From the NCBI RefSeq assembly GCF_000004195.4, contig NC_030678.2:132523104-132587103 (forward strand): 64,000 nucleotides of DNA, in the 5' to 3' direction. The notes below the pieces were generated by a model. The model was not told where the DNA came from. It ran no database searches and saw only the letters and a list, made by a program, of their open reading frames with translations. This stretch comes from Xenopus tropicalis (lineage: Eukaryota > Chordata > Amphibia > Anura > Pipidae). The position numbers and the translations under genes were made by a program. Positions 46,207 to 57,972 of the stretch are shown piece after piece. Each line of letters opens with the position of its first letter. The stretch's first letter is position 1.

Positions 46207-46538
46207 CAGGTATGGGATCCCTTATTCGGAAACCCGTTATCCAGAAAGTTCCAAATTACGGAAAGGCTATCTCCCATAGACTCTATTATCAGCAAATAAT
46301 TCTAATTTTTAAAAATGATTTCCTTTTTCCCTGTAATAATAAAACAGTACCTTGTACTTGATTCCAACTATAATATAATTAATCCTTAATCCATTGTAGG
46401 CAAAACAAGCCTGTTGGGTTTATTCAATATTTAAATGATTTTTAGCAGACTTAAGTTAGACAGATCCAAATTACAGAAAGATCCCTTATCCGGAAAAACC
46501 CAGGTCCCAAGCATTCTGGATAATAGATCCCATACCTG
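46207..46538. mobile_element. CAGGTATGGG-family MITE, complete
   Basis: The best-preserved copy: it starts CAGGTATGGGATCCCTTATT and ends TAGATCCCATACCTG, with TA at 46205-46206 and 46539-46540. Length is 332 bp. The symmetry of the flank (GTA/TAC) extends one more base on each side. Confidence 0.88.
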
Positions 46539-46734
46539 TACTGAAATTTTGGCCATGCCCTTTGTGTGTGCAATATAAAGAATTTCCTGCTCTGCGCGGT
46601 CATTGCTTTATATGGAAGTAATGTAACTTTTACATACACTGGTTACATACACTGCGTAAGTTTAGGGGTGCTGTGGGGCCCAATAAGTCTGTAGTCAATA
46701 GTAGTTCATAAAATAGTAAAAAATCACATTTAAT

Positions 46735-46950
46735 TTAATTTTTATTAAAGTTTAGACTTGTTTTGCCTCCAATAAGGATCAATTATATCTTAGTTGGGAT
46801 CAAGTACAAGGCATTGCTGTATTATTACAGAGAAAAAGGAAATAATTTTTAAAAATCAGAATTATTTGCTTATAATGGAATCTATAGGAGACAACCTTTC
46901 CATAATTCAGAACTTTCTGTACAATGGGTTTCCAGATAAGGGATCCCAAA
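46735..46950. mobile_element. CAGGTATGGG-family MITE, inverted fragment
   Basis: It reads the family backwards: TGCCTCCAATAAGGATCAAT, TTGGGATCAAGTACAAGG, ATTACAGAGAAAAAGG, then GGTTTCCAGATAAGGGATCC. It lies in the opposite direction 200 bp from the complete copy at 46207. The far tip is missing. Confidence 0.7.
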
Positions 46951-47634
46951 GCGGTATATGTGAACTGTATGAAACATGTAAAATATTTGAAACATATAAA
47001 GTATAAAGAATATATTAGGTAGCTGCCGTATATTGACCAAAATGCTCTTTAAGCAAATTTTAAATCTTTAAATCTTTATTTAAACAATTCAATCATGTTT
47101 TTTCATGGTTATGTTCTATCTAATCTCCTGCACCAGTTCAAGGGGGTTCAAAGGGACGACTGGGTAGTAAAATTGTGCATATCATTATTAAGTCTAGCTG
47201 CCATCTGCTAGTAATCAGCATTGGAAGAAATTTCTTCTATCAATTGGTTTATGTCCGAGACCTGGAGCCATCTCCAATTCCTACCTATCATAGCTCGAGC
47301 AGAAAAAATTACCTGATAAATTACTGTAACCCACTTATGTGATGTTTTGACATCCGTAATCCCCAGTAGAGCCAAGGCGTGTGTAATAGCACAGGTCCCT
47401 TCTATAATATCTAACAAAATTCTATTTACTCTGTCTGTCCAAAACTTATATATACCCAAAAATTCCCACCATAAATGATAGGCGGAACCTATTTGATCGC
47501 ACATTCGCCAACATCTTAGATTCAGATTCGGATACATTCTATAACATATTTCTGCTGCAGGATACGTGTTTCAAACGCTGTAATTTCCCTGTTGTAAATA
47601 CCATTTAGCTGAAAAAAAAATGTCATATAATACT

Positions 47635-47740
47635 AACTAGTAGTTAGGCAGGTTATATATAGGCATTATGGTTGAACTTGATGGACGTATGTCTTTTTTC
47701 AACCCAACTTACTATGTTACTATGTTACTATGTATAGTAT
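47635..47740. repeat. LINE-tail-like repeat ending in TATGTTAC units
   Basis: GGTTGAACTTGATGGACGTA, TGTCTTTTTTCAACCCAACT, then TACTATG/TTACTATG repeated. This is a very common frog/fish repeat end as I remember it, with short tandem octamers at the tip as in CR1-type LINEs. It interrupts the L1-type remnant. Confidence 0.65.
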
Positions 47741-48007
47741 CTACTAAATGCATCCGCTATTCCCTTAGGGTTAATCAATTTTACACTGGAGTCTTGATTT
47801 CAGAAGGGCATTTGCTCTGTTACCTTTAAAATATGTCTCTACCTTTAATTTCTGCATATTATTTTCCATTTGATCCATTAAAAGTACATTTATTTGTCTC
47901 CTAAGTGACCGCATCTGATTTGAGACAACCTCAGAAGGAGCAATCTTATCAACTGCCTAGTTACTATTGTCAATTTATGCCCTCGTTTTTTCAAGAAGGA
48001 CCCCAAT

Positions 48008-48527
48008 TTAAAGTGGACCTGTCACCCAGGCATAAAAAGCTGTATAATAAAAGCCCTTTTCAAAATAAATATGAAATCAAAAGCCCTTTTCTTTATTAAC
48101 ACATCCATACCTATAATAAAAGCATTTAAAAATCCCAGCTGTCAATCATATATTGCTTACCCCGCCTCTATGCCTTAGGCATAGAGGTGGGGCAGACAGT
48201 TACTTTCACTTTCAATTCAGAACTTATTAGATGTTGCTGCACCCCTCACATTCCCCCTCCTCACAATCTAATTTCGTAACCAGTGCATGGACATGCGTAT
48301 CGGGTCCCCCCATACTGGCACAGAAACAAGATTTTGGCAGGATGCAAAGCTTGACTTAATAACAGGGCACCAAAATGGCACCTGCCTGCTTGCTGCAATT
48401 GTGAATTCCAAGGCTGAAGAAAATAAGATTAAAATAATTTCTACAGTGTAGGTGAAGTTAATTTTGCTTGACAAACACAAAAGAAAACAATTTGGAATTA
48501 TTTGTTAGGGTGACAGGTCCGCTTTAA
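48008..48527. mobile_element. TTAA-type MITE inserted in the LINE remnant
   Basis: The ends TTAAAGTGGACCTGTCACCC and GGGTGACAGGTCCGCTTTAA form a 20-bp inverted pair with one mismatch, TTAA at both borders, length 520 bp. It is the same family as 32458 and 53567, in the other orientation. It contains the palindrome at 48160-48192. The 70-residue frame inside is not a gene. Confidence 0.9.
48160..48192. repeat. perfect 15-bp palindrome arms, 3-nt loop
   Basis: CCCCGCCTCTATGCC, TTA, GGCATAGAGGTGGGG: fourteen of fifteen pairs match exactly and one is a G/T pair in RNA. It sits at one third of the MITE at 48008. Confidence 0.85.
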
Positions 48528-49377
48528 TAAGTTCCTTCTAATAACTGACTTATGGGCACACCACAATGTTGCTATTGTTATATCTTTCATATCATTTAAA
48601 TTAAATTAATCCCTAATCTTTTGTTCAATTATATCTTTCCCCACACAATAATGTAGGATTCAGTCGCCATGCAAGAGACTGATTACTACCAAAAGCCCAC
48701 TTTATACTTAAAAAATCCGGGGCATGATCAGACCAAGTAATATTCCCAATCAATTCTAGATTTTATGCACTAACGAGTAAAATACAGTATATAATCCCTC
48801 ATCAACGGATGCTGTATCCTCCACGGGTCATATAACCCAAAATTATACAGGATATTACTCAAATCTGAATGACTGATTTTAGTAGAAAATAGATTTGACC
48901 CATCTATTGCCAAATTCACTACACTATTAAAAATCCCCAGCAATTATTAGCCTACCTTTTTTTTAACTCCACAATATTAGTGAATGCCTGACTAAGAAAT
49001 GTCTTTTGCCCCGTATTTGGTGCATACAAATTTGTTAATTTAAAAGGTAGTCCATCAATTGTACATAAAATAATTAGGTATCTACCCAGGGCATCAGCAT
49101 AATGTTGTTGATACTGAAAAATGAGATTGTTGTTTACCAAAATCTATATCCCAGCCTTTTTTTTCTGCCCCATCGCTTGGTAAATATTATTGTACTATTT
49201 AGTTATAAGTAATTTAGTGTTATCGCTGGTAAAAAGCATTTCTTGGAGATATACAATATAAGGTTTGTATTTAGCAATCTCATTTAATAAAAATGATCTC
49301 TTGGTTGGGGAATTTAACCCTTTACAATTCCAAGACATACAATTTAAGGCCATCATTTAAAGGAAAAGTAACACTTA

Positions 49378-49917
49378 GGGGCTGATTTACAAAGACACGA
49401 ATTCGAATCCGAATTGGGAAAATTCCGATTGGAAAACGAACATTTTGCGACTTTTTCGTATTTTTTGCGAATTTGTTGTGACTTTTTCGTTACCAATACG
49501 ATTTGCGCGAAAAAACGCGAGTTTTTCGTAGCCATTACGATGCGCTCGTATCTTGTCGCAACTTTTCCGTATTGAGCGCTCGTAAGCGGTGGGCGAAACT
49601 TTCAGACTTAGCATGATTTTGGAAGCCTCCCATAGGACTCAATGGCACTCTGCAGCTCCAACCTGGCCCAAGAAAAGTCACCATACTGAAGCTTGAATGA
49701 ATCCGAATCTTTCGTACTCGGCGCGAAAGCTGCGAAAAAGTCGCGACTTTTCGCGCAAGTATTAACGCTACGGAAAAATCGACAGATTTTGCTCAACATT
49801 CGGAATGGCAACGAAAAAGTCGCGTCAATTATACGAAAAATCGCAAAATACCGATCATTACGAAAAAAACGCAATCGGACGCATTCGGCCCGTTCGTGAG
49901 TAAGTAAATGGGCCCCT
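49378..49917. mobile_element. MITE, GGGGCnCATT family, CGAAAAA-rich copy
   Basis: The left end AGGGGCTGATTTACAAAGAC and the right end GAGTAAGTAAATGGGCCCCT are partial inverse copies. AAAAGTAACACT is found directly before and directly after the element. The interior is full of CGAAAAA/TTTTTCG words and folds back (CGAATCCGAATTGGG region against CGATTGG and ATTCGG words). A 137-residue minus frame and a 75-residue frame come from these repeats, not from a gene. Confidence 0.75.
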
Positions 49918-50216
49918 AAAAGTAACACTGTGAGGTAGCCACCTATTATATTGGTAAAATAAATTTTATATTTGTGAGCATGCTCTTTGTTAAATGGGGC
50001 AGTTACCCAGGGCATAAACAACTGGATAGACTTAAATGAAAAGTAACACTATAAAAAATTTTAAATAAAAACTCTATTCTACCCTGCCCCAATAACTGCC
50101 CTATCCTGCAAACCATTTAGTATTTTGAATGATTTATTAGAAAATACCTGTTAAAACTTGACTTCCGGTCATTTGAAAAAAGGCTATACGGCGATGCAGG
50201 GGAAGCATCCACTAGG

Positions 50217-50292
50217 CGGCGATCGATTGATCGATCCTAGCCTTCCTTGTGTATAGGAAGGAGTCAGGCTAGGATCGATCAATCGATCACCG
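50217..50292. repeat. palindrome with 26-bp GATC-rich arms
   Basis: CGGCGATCGATTGATCGATC plus CTAGCC pairs with GGCTAG plus GATCGATCAATCGATCACCG, 25 of 26 positions, with a 24-nt loop that itself holds TTCCTTG/AGGAAGGA. It contains four GATC sites per arm. Confidence 0.9.
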
Positions 50293-53200
50293 CATAGTCT
50301 ATCCAATTGTTTATGGCCTGGGTAACTGCCCCATTTAACAAAGAGCATGCTCACAAATATAAAATTTATTTTACCAATATAATAGGTGGCTACCTCACAG
50401 AAAAAAAAGCAAAACACCAAATAATATCCATACACCCGCAAAATAATAAACAATGTATTATAAAAAAAAAGAAAAATTAGATAAAAGAAAATAGAAAAAA
50501 ATAAGGGAGGTCAAAAGCAAAAAAAAAAAATACATGCACCTCCCGAGTTTGGCTTCCAAAACTCCCATATCCGTTATTTGCAATATATATTGCTCTACAT
50601 CACAAGGCGAGTCAATAAAGCCCAAGTCCAATGATATTTCCACAACAAATCTGAGATAAAAGGACACGTGTATTTCAAACAACAACTCAACCATCTTGTG
50701 TTCCGGCCCAGTCAATATACTGTCTGTAAAATATGGGGGGAGTAGAAGTAATAGTAAAAATAATCAATGTACTAATAAATCTGTCTTTATATTGGTGGTC
50801 AGTGGAGTTTATACATAAAGTTATGTAAGTTTCTTTAAAAGTAGTGTAAGTTAATAACCAGTTATTCCCCTGCTTGAACGTTAATGTAGAAGATGCTAAT
50901 AGAATTCAGTGAATAGATCACAATATAAACAGCTGATGTTATGCTATAATAAGCAGTTCCTATAAATAGTTAAAATGAATAATTAATGTGCTAATCTGTC
51001 AGTCAGATTATTGGGGGCAATGGAATATGCCTAAAGTTTTTTTTAATTAATTGGTGGTCAGTGGAATTAGTCCCTGCAAAACTTCCCTAAGTTCTCTTTT
51101 GCTTAGTCTTCAAGTTGTGTAACTTTCTAGGCAGTTTTAGCAGAAGGGAAATTGCGTATGTTTTGGTGTAACTTTACATGTAACTAACACAATCTGCGTA
51201 CCTTTTGCAATGTGATCGGGCTCCCTTACAGAAGAATATTTCACGAGGTCCAGCATAACTGACCTGCCCTTTCCAATCAGAATGCAGCATATCTACTGAT
51301 ATAGCTTTTTAAGATAGAACCTGGGAAACCCTGGGGGAAATGTACATTCTACCAGAATGCTCTATGATATTGTAGTACTGCATTTTAGATATTCAGTAGT
51401 GAGCCCACATGTACACAAAGGGTTAACAGATATCTTTCCTTTCCATCACATGACATCTGCTGAGGTGTAAGTCTGGACAATAAATATATTGCTTGTTTAA
51501 TAAACCAGGCTGTCTCAGTTCAATAGTGAAACACCCCAGAATAGAGCAGGTCCAACCGATATAGAGCAGATTTCAGGCAAAATTAGTATGCTGTAAGAAA
51601 AGCCAGTTTACATACTAGACTGATTTGTCCTTACCTGTGAAAAAAAGGTAGATACTGCAGTTCTTTCTGTCTGACGCTGTATAAATGCATCAATATAACA
51701 TACCTCCCTAAAGATAACCACTGACCAGCACTACTTAAGTTAAAATATCTTTTATCTTGAATGACATTGCACATTAGGGCACCATAATTAAAGTTGAAAG
51801 GTGAAAAAGAAAGCAGGTGGTGGTCGATGCCATAAAGTACCTCCCAAGATCTTGCAAGAAAATCTGAATATTTAAGTTTAGACATTGATCTGTTCAGGCA
51901 GACCCATCTTTGCCACATCTACAGCCCAGGATAATGTTTAAGATGATATAGGATACTTGTGCTCTAATATGTATCGATGTCTACCCCAAGACATGCCCCC
52001 CACATTCCTTTCTTCCTCTCTTTCTTACTACTTATACCTTACTATATACTGTAAAAATTGTTTGACCAATTTCTGGTTGTTCTGGCTTCTTTCAGCAAAT
52101 AGGTAAATTTCTGAGATACTGTATATATATGGACAACCAATGTATCTCAAACAAACAAATAAATAAAACAGTTTCAATAGCTAAATCACCTAGGTGAATG
52201 TAGTTAATCAAACACACATTGAATTTATATTCTTTTGAGTAAAAGGTTTGTCTTTATAGTGTTCATCACAGTTTTTGGAATGTGGGAGAAAACCATATTA
52301 GCTGAAGGAAATTTATACAGATCTACTATTCCATCCCTAACACTCCATGTACTTGGGATGACATTTGTCAAGGCCAAAACAGCTTAAAACCGTGCAGCTG
52401 TGCATTCCCACAGAGAAAAGTGAAAAACCACCTAACCTCCAGCAAATATGTGCATAGAAATGTAGGAGTACTGTAGGCATTTTGAAAAAAAAAAAAGTGC
52501 CACCCAAGGATATTGAGTTCTGGAGATGTCAAAGCAGAAATTTTATACTACTGTCAGTATCTCTTTAAATATACAAGCCTGGCTATGGCATCTATGTGTA
52601 AATGTAAAATGCACAATAGAATTTTTTGTGCACAGTGGGTTCTTCCAAAACACATTACAGTGCACATATATTAAAACAAAAATGTTGTTGAGATAAATAC
52701 TGTACATATCCTTATGAATATGTCAATTTAAGCACAATAAGAGATGACCTCCATTCAGCTGGAGGGGAATCACTGGGTTAGATAGATAGTATGACAGGAA
52801 CGTAAGACAGGCAGGCTTGAATCTACTGTAGTATGTGGACTTTTGGCTTAGATAAATGAAAACACCTTATACATTAAAAGCCCATTTATTTGGTAATTTC
52901 TAAACATTAGTATTCATTTTTATGGTAACAGCTATTTCCCTTTACTGGTAGCAATGAATATATTTTCCAACATTAAGCAACAGTCACAATATCTATGGCA
53001 CAATTAACATATATGAGACAGAGATAAAATAAGCCTACTTTTTGCTAACAGTTTTATAATTTGTTACCATGGAGATCAGCCTTGGCTATCTGTGTAAGCC
53101 AAATATAAGGACAATTAATATTTTAAGTAATTATTTATTTAATCTTCTGCAAATATTCCAAAGGGAATTCTGAAATGGTCAACATTCACATGCAAAATTA

Positions 53201-53566
53201 GCTAATATGGAGTCAGGGTGGGGGCATTTTTCATGTAATGTCTACTCTCGACAAGGCATCCCCTTTAAAAGGGTTGGGAGAGGTAACACTAAAAGACCAC
53301 TTTTCTTCCCACAGTATTTTACCTATGCAAGGAAGCATAATTAACCATTAATGCATGCTGCTTTGACACACACAATCTAATAGTTAACTTGGCACTCTAT
53401 ATAGTTTTAAGTAAAAAGAAATATCTACCTGGTTCACCATGTAGAGAACAATGCAGTAGAAAGCTCTATTCTTCATATAAATTGATGGACATGGTTATTT
53501 TTGAATACGTTTATATATAAATAGCAGATATTTCTTCTCCATTGTTTACGGCATATCTTGTTTATG

Positions 53567-53730
53567 TTAAAGGGGGCAGTCACCCTTGGAAATAATTACA
53601 AATCCTTTTCTATCATGTTAGTTAAGCAAAAAGTTATACTATATAAATTATTTAAATTTTGTTTCCTATAGTCTTGGAATTCACAATCACAGCAAAGAGG
53701 CAGGTGTCTGAATGTGAACATCCCCTTTAA
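53567..53730. mobile_element. TTAA-type MITE, short form
   Basis: TTAAAGGGGGCAGTCACCC to GAACATCCCCTTTAA with TTAA borders, 164 bp. It shares GTTAAGCAAAAAGTTATAC and TCTTGGAATTCACAATCACA with the long copies at 32458 and 48008, so it is an internally deleted member of that family. Confidence 0.8.
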
Positions 53731-56043
53731 AATAATGTACTTTATTACATAACAGTTTAGCTTTGTATAGCTTTAACCTCCTTATTTGGGATTATAGTAG
53801 CACATAAACACAATTCCTAACAATCCTAATACGCTTTCCCTTTCTCCCTAATATTACTATTGAATTTGATTTTTAACACTTGGTGCTATTTAGTATTAAG
53901 TATTTGGTTTTCTCAACCTCTACTAATTGTTATTGGTAGGGGTTCACTACCCTTTTGCTACTGACTACCCCTTCCACCATTTTTGTTTTTTTTTTTTTAA
54001 ATAATTGTTCCATATTCTGCAATATTACAATATTCTTTACCTTCAGCAATTACATAAATTTGCTGCTTTTGACTGCTATTACTATCCTATACATTTTTAA
54101 GATTTTATTGTAGCATGTATTTTTTAGGAAATAATGCAGATACAGATATTTGTTAAATAAAATAATTTCTACAAAAGATAAAATATGAAAATAACATGTA
54201 AATGCTTTTAGGGTGCTTTAATTGTCTGGTTTCATGAGCCCTTTAACTATTTTAACGCAGTTTTTACCCAGTACTGGGAGACTGTTTTATAATATAGCCA
54301 TAGCCTTTTCAGCGGGTAATAATATTTTTATATTTTGATACTACTGTTTTGCAGCACTATACACATATGTACAGATCCATGCAGGGTATAATGGAGAGGG
54401 CTATCATAATGAGTTCTTTAGATTTAATATAAAATGTTTTTTTGACGTATGAGGTTACAAAAGAAAAAGTGTGTCCCTGCTCATTAATCAATAAAGGGTA
54501 AATGGGTTTTGTAAGTGAAAAATCTAAGGTGACTGATTACAATTTTTTTGTGTAAGAGACTACAGATTAAGATCTATTCTAAGCTTCTCTTGTTCAAGTA
54601 ATTGAATAAATGTATCTGTGTATTTATCTGCGTATTAGGAAAAGTAATTAATCCTATGTAACAAAATTACCTCTATGCTCCAGATGGCCATCAGATCAAA
54701 TCTGCCTTTAATTTTCGAAAATGAGTCCTTGCTGGTACTTTGAAAGTCATTAAATGTGCAAATCCATTTAGATTTAGAGTAGCTAAATGATTGGTAGGCT
54801 TTATTGCTTTAAACTAGGTGTTTGTAATGGTTTATGAAAAGAAAAACATACAGCATTAATAATGGTTCATGTTCACTTTCAGAGAAGCCTTGTGAAGGTA
54901 CCATCATTAGCGTCAACTTTCCTATATTCATAATAATACACTTCAGCCTACAATAAATGGCAAAAAACAAAATCATGCAAAAAAGATGTTTACTCCTTAA
55001 TCCAACTGCCAAATGGTCATATTGCTGTATTTGTCTTTGTTAGACCCTCTGGTTAATTGTTAAAAAAAATCGTTATAAAAATCTAATCTATGAAAAATCT
55101 ATGAAATCTATAAAAAAATAATATATATACACCCACAGAGAAACATGCACACACTGTGTTACTGCATATGTAGTGGTGAATTCCAAATTAAAAATGAAGG
55201 CAAGCCCAGGTGCTATAATCAATACAGTAAACATAAAATAAGGGATGGGAGAATCAAACAAGCATTTATTAGGTTACAATTCCACTTAGGGAAACTTTCG
55301 TTAGAAATGCAATACATTGCACCCAGGCCCCAGTACCTCCACTAAATATGAGTGCCTAAATAAAAATTTAAACCAAATAAAATTTATATCAAATCATTAG
55401 AAAGCCAACATTTCGGTCACTCACAGGTGACTGTCCATGGGGACAGCGAAAAAAAAACCAAAGTGTGTGTTGCGGTAACACAGCTACTTAACCCAACCCC
55501 CCCCACCCCCCACCCCCAGTGGGAAAAAAAAATGCACCTAAAACCAAAGGGTTACTATGGTAACCGCTTGGGTGCTTGTTGCTTTGCTATGCCCTATAAA
55601 AAAGCGATTTTTGCCTTTTTTTCTTTTCTTTAGTCACTGTTTTTTTCAGCACCTTCTATTCGTGCTTATGTTATTTGTACTTATTTGTATGTTGTTGTTT
55701 TGGTACTTATTTTACTAGTAAAAAATTGTATTTAAGTCCCATTGAAGAACTATTTAAAAAATGGAGCATTCCTCTTGTGGACTATAGATATGTAAATAAA
55801 ACAGTGGCACAAATCACTTGTAAAGGGCTAACAATACTTATTTTGTTTCTTAGTGCATCAAAATAACAAATGTTTTGATCCTGTTGCAGCACCTCATCAG
55901 GGTTATAAAAGTGTAAAACACCTCATCATCAATTATGGAGAGCAATTACATGCAAAGTAGCAGCAGTGAACAGGGGTCACAACTAGGTGACTGGGCACAC
56001 TCAAAACAGACATAGGAGTCCAAGGTAGAACAATTATCTAAAA

Positions 56044-56303
56044 CAGGTATGGGATCCCTTATCCGGAAACCCATTATCCAGAAAGCTCCGAATTACGGAA
56101 AACCCATCTCCCATAGACTCCATTTTAATCAAATAATTCAGAATTTTAAAACCGATTTCCTTTTTCTCTGTAGTAATAAAACAGTACCATGTAATTGATC
56201 CCAACTAAGATAGACTTAAGGTAAGGAGATCCAAATTAGAGAAAGACCCCTTATCTGGAATACCCTTGGTCCCGAGCATTCTGGATAACGGGTCCCATAC
56301 CTG
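56044..56303. mobile_element. CAGGTATGGG-family MITE, complete but short
   Basis: CAGGTATGGGATCCCTTATC to ACGGGTCCCATACCTG, perfect tips. TA follows on the right but AA precedes on the left, so the target duplication has mutated. The middle lacks the usual AATCCTTA...GGCAAAAC stretch (260 bp against 332). Confidence 0.85.
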
Positions 56304-56376
56304 TATAAACTAATCCCAGACCACTCAAGCACAAAGGCAGTTTGGGTAAGATGATAATTCAATACATTATATTTAT

Positions 56377-56670
56377 AAGGCAATAACACACAGAAAGATT
56401 TGTCACCCTTGTTAAAAATTCATTACCGTGGGCAACAAATCTCCCAGAAAATATTTTGCTATTTTGCTGCAAGTAAACTACATTACTCGCGACAATTCAG
56501 CTTAATCATGGGAAATTCGAAAGCAGACATGACCCTGCGATTAAGCAATGTTGCCGCAAGTAATATCATTTACTTGCGCCAATTACAATGTGCATTTTCA
56601 GGGAGATTTTTCACATGCGGTAGCAAATTTTTAAGCAGGCAACAAATCTCCTTGTGTGTGTCATTGCCTT
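56377..56670. mobile_element. MITE, AAGGCAATAACACAC ends
   Basis: AAGGCAATAACACACAGAAA at the left pairs with TTGTGTGTGTCATTGCCTT at the right. Both are followed inward by GATTTGT/ACAAATC. The interior words GCGACAATTCAGC, CGCAAGTAA and ACAAATCTCC relate it loosely to the element at 27458. Confidence 0.7.
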
Positions 56671-56900
56671 GACCACACCAAAATTCCATATAAGGGAACC
56701 AATCCAGTTCTGTGGGAGAGGCCCCCACGTTCCCGTGTGTTGTCTAGCTATGCTACCAGGTTCCTACACCCAGTATGGAAGGCCATACAGGGGCAAGTGC
56801 CTCACAGTCAGGACACTTGCTCAGTGTGTGCATTAATTGGAGTCAGAGAGAGATCAGTATTGTTGCAAGCAGGAAATCAACATGTTTGCTTGGCCAATAA

Positions 56901-57146
56901 CTACACGGGCCGATTATAGCTGCAGATATCGGTCCCTTATTCGGCAGCTTAGCAGCCTGTTTATGGGCACTACCGATGGGCCTGCCCGACCGATATCTGG
57001 CCTGAAATTGGGCAGATCTCGATCGGGCAGGTTAAAAAATCTTGTCGGTCCGGACTTTTCCTATACCCGTCGTTATTATTCGATCGTTTGGCCCCAGGGC
57101 CTGGATTCTCCCGATATCGCCCACCCGTAGGTGTATGGGCACCTTA
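56901..57146. mobile_element. MITE, CCCCATACAC family, second copy
   Basis: It contains GGGCACTACCGATGGGCCTG, CCCGACCGATATCTGGCCTG and CTATACCCGTCGTTATTATT, almost word for word as in 11632-11927, and ends GTAGGTGTATGGGCACCTTA. The left tip is ACTACACGGGCCGAT. Parts of the 3' half are deleted. Confidence 0.8.
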
Positions 57147-57804
57147 AGTCCTGGTAGTTGCACTGACACTCATTTGGGACTAGTCCTGGTGAAAAGTGTT
57201 CAATAAATAGGAATTACCATCATCGCAAAAAATTAATAATGTGTGTAATTTAATAAGAAACTTACAAAATATAATCAATTAAAAATTCTGCACCATTTCT
57301 GAAATATCAGTATCATATCTGATGGGCACAGCCCTATTACAGAGTTCTCTTTCCCTACTTAATGTAAAATTTATGATAATTGGAAAAATAAACCCACTTT
57401 GATACAACGCTGTTATGCAAATCTTGTATACTCTTCTGGTTTCTGTGTTGGTTTCATTTGGTTAATCCAAAAACATATAAGCAGATTAACTGGATTTCAT
57501 TTTACCACATTCTTTACTTATCATTTTCTGCTGAGTAAAATAACATGCAAAAAAATAATTTAATTACACTAATTTCTCATAGATTTCAACTAGGTTGAAA
57601 GTATTTTTACAAAACTAATGAAAAAAACGATAACTGGGAACATTTGTAAAAAAATTTTATAAATATGAGAAAAAAATGTGACTTGTGGGAAAAATTTGAC
57701 TTTGGTAAAATATTTAAAAGGATATTGCAGGTATCTTGCAAGAAAAATAGTGTTTTAAATAATAAGGATACAAAATGTATCAGTTACTTAGGATTAGGAT
57801 TTAC

Positions 57805-57972
57805 CTGAAGCAGTTTATCATAACGTTCAGCAGACATCAGGAAACGTCCATCCTCAAGCTGCATTTCTCTGTTTTCCAGCAAATTATTTAAAACGGGTAG
57901 AACATTTCTCTCAGCCTTCTCTAAACCTTCTAGCACCAAAATCCTTCCTTCTGTTGCTGCCCGGACTGCACA
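57805..57972 (-). CDS. vwa8: VWA8 exon a: end of AAA+ module 1 (Walker B region)
   Basis: This exon has 168 nt, 56 codons, phase 0 at both ends (window residues 1-56). It starts with CAVRAATEGR after an AG acceptor and ends DKLLQ before GTAAAT. The stretch ILVLEGLEKAERN is the Walker B strand and following loop of the first dynein-like AAA+ module. The usual catalytic Glu after the acidic residue is Gly here. NNLLENREMQLEDGRF is the conserved helix-turn typical of AAA_5 domains (refining plan, then DGR). An open frame continues past both splice sites, so the splice borders and family alignment set the exon limits. The preceding exon, which should carry the degenerate module 1 P-loop, was not found up to 64000. 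Confidence 0.96.

Larger units (their letters stand above)
47100..49345 (-). pseudogene. L1/Tx1-type LINE ORF2 remnant, RT core missing
   Basis: At 49345 going left the endonuclease starts: MSWNCKGLNSPTKRSFLLNE, then LQEMLFT. It continues with GRYLIILCTIDGLPFK, LTNLYAPN, GDF, DPWRIQHPLMRDY and ITWSDHAP, the usual APE-endonuclease motif order. After an interrupting MITE (48008-48527) the post-endonuclease linker follows (FKGNRANALLKSRLQ, IADAFSRYYT). The RT palm is absent. Then comes the C-terminal part at 47537-47208 (LNLRCWRMCDQIGSAYHLWW, then FWTDRVNRIL), matching the L1 CWRC...HIWWECP region. Several stops and frame changes are present, so it is dead. A 105-bp foreign tail lies at 47635-47740. 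Confidence 0.85.
49357..50400. mobile_element. composite TTAA element with long inverted repeat
   Basis: It begins TTAAAGGAAAAGTAACACTT (T2-type end) and is interrupted at 49378-49917 by another MITE. From 49929 to 50032 lies CTGTGAGGTAGCCACC...GGATAGACT, which returns inverted at 50296-50400 with about two mismatches in 104 bp. Between the arms a second start GAAAAGTAACACTATAAAA (50040) and the palindrome at 50217-50292 occur. The right TTAA end is not found; the left arm may be an inverted duplicate of the right arm. Confidence 0.7.
45626..57804 (-). other. vwa8: vwa8 intron, exon a to exon b (12.2 kb)
   Basis: This is the largest intron in view. Contents are MITE pieces at 45913-46128, 46207-46538 and 46735-46950, an L1-type LINE with insertions (47100-49345), the complex inverted-repeat element 49357-50400, MITEs at 53567, 56044, 56377 and 56901, and a C-run near 55494-55517. 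The stretches 50720-53566, 53731-55490 and 57147-57804 show no gene or bordered repeat; TTGGTGGTCAGTGGA occurs at 50790 and again in near form at 51053. Confidence 0.65.
12109..57972 (-). other. vwa8: vwa8 gene, internal part (16 exons)
   Basis: This is the span of the recognised exons of the gene for VWA8, a mitochondrial AAA+ ATPase with a C-terminal von Willebrand A domain (full vertebrate protein about 1900 residues, from family knowledge). Sixteen exons of 50-169 nt total 1866 nt, or 622 codons, equal to roughly one third of the protein in its N-terminal half. Every border is GT-AG. Exon phases are compatible at all fifteen internal junctions, and each translated exon follows the order of the human protein as I remember it. 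The gene continues past both window edges. Introns range from 345 bp to about 12.2 kb. No promoter, start codon or stop codon of the gene is in view. Confidence 0.95.

Noticed and set aside
49608..50021. 137-residue open frame on the minus strand
   Set aside because: It lies across a MITE full of TTTTTCG/CGAAAAA words; the peptide has no domain and reflects the repeat.
50458..50715. 85-residue minus frame starting after a CAAGATGG word
   Set aside because: Could be a LINE 5' part but ends in poly-Phe from a T run; not enough to call a gene.
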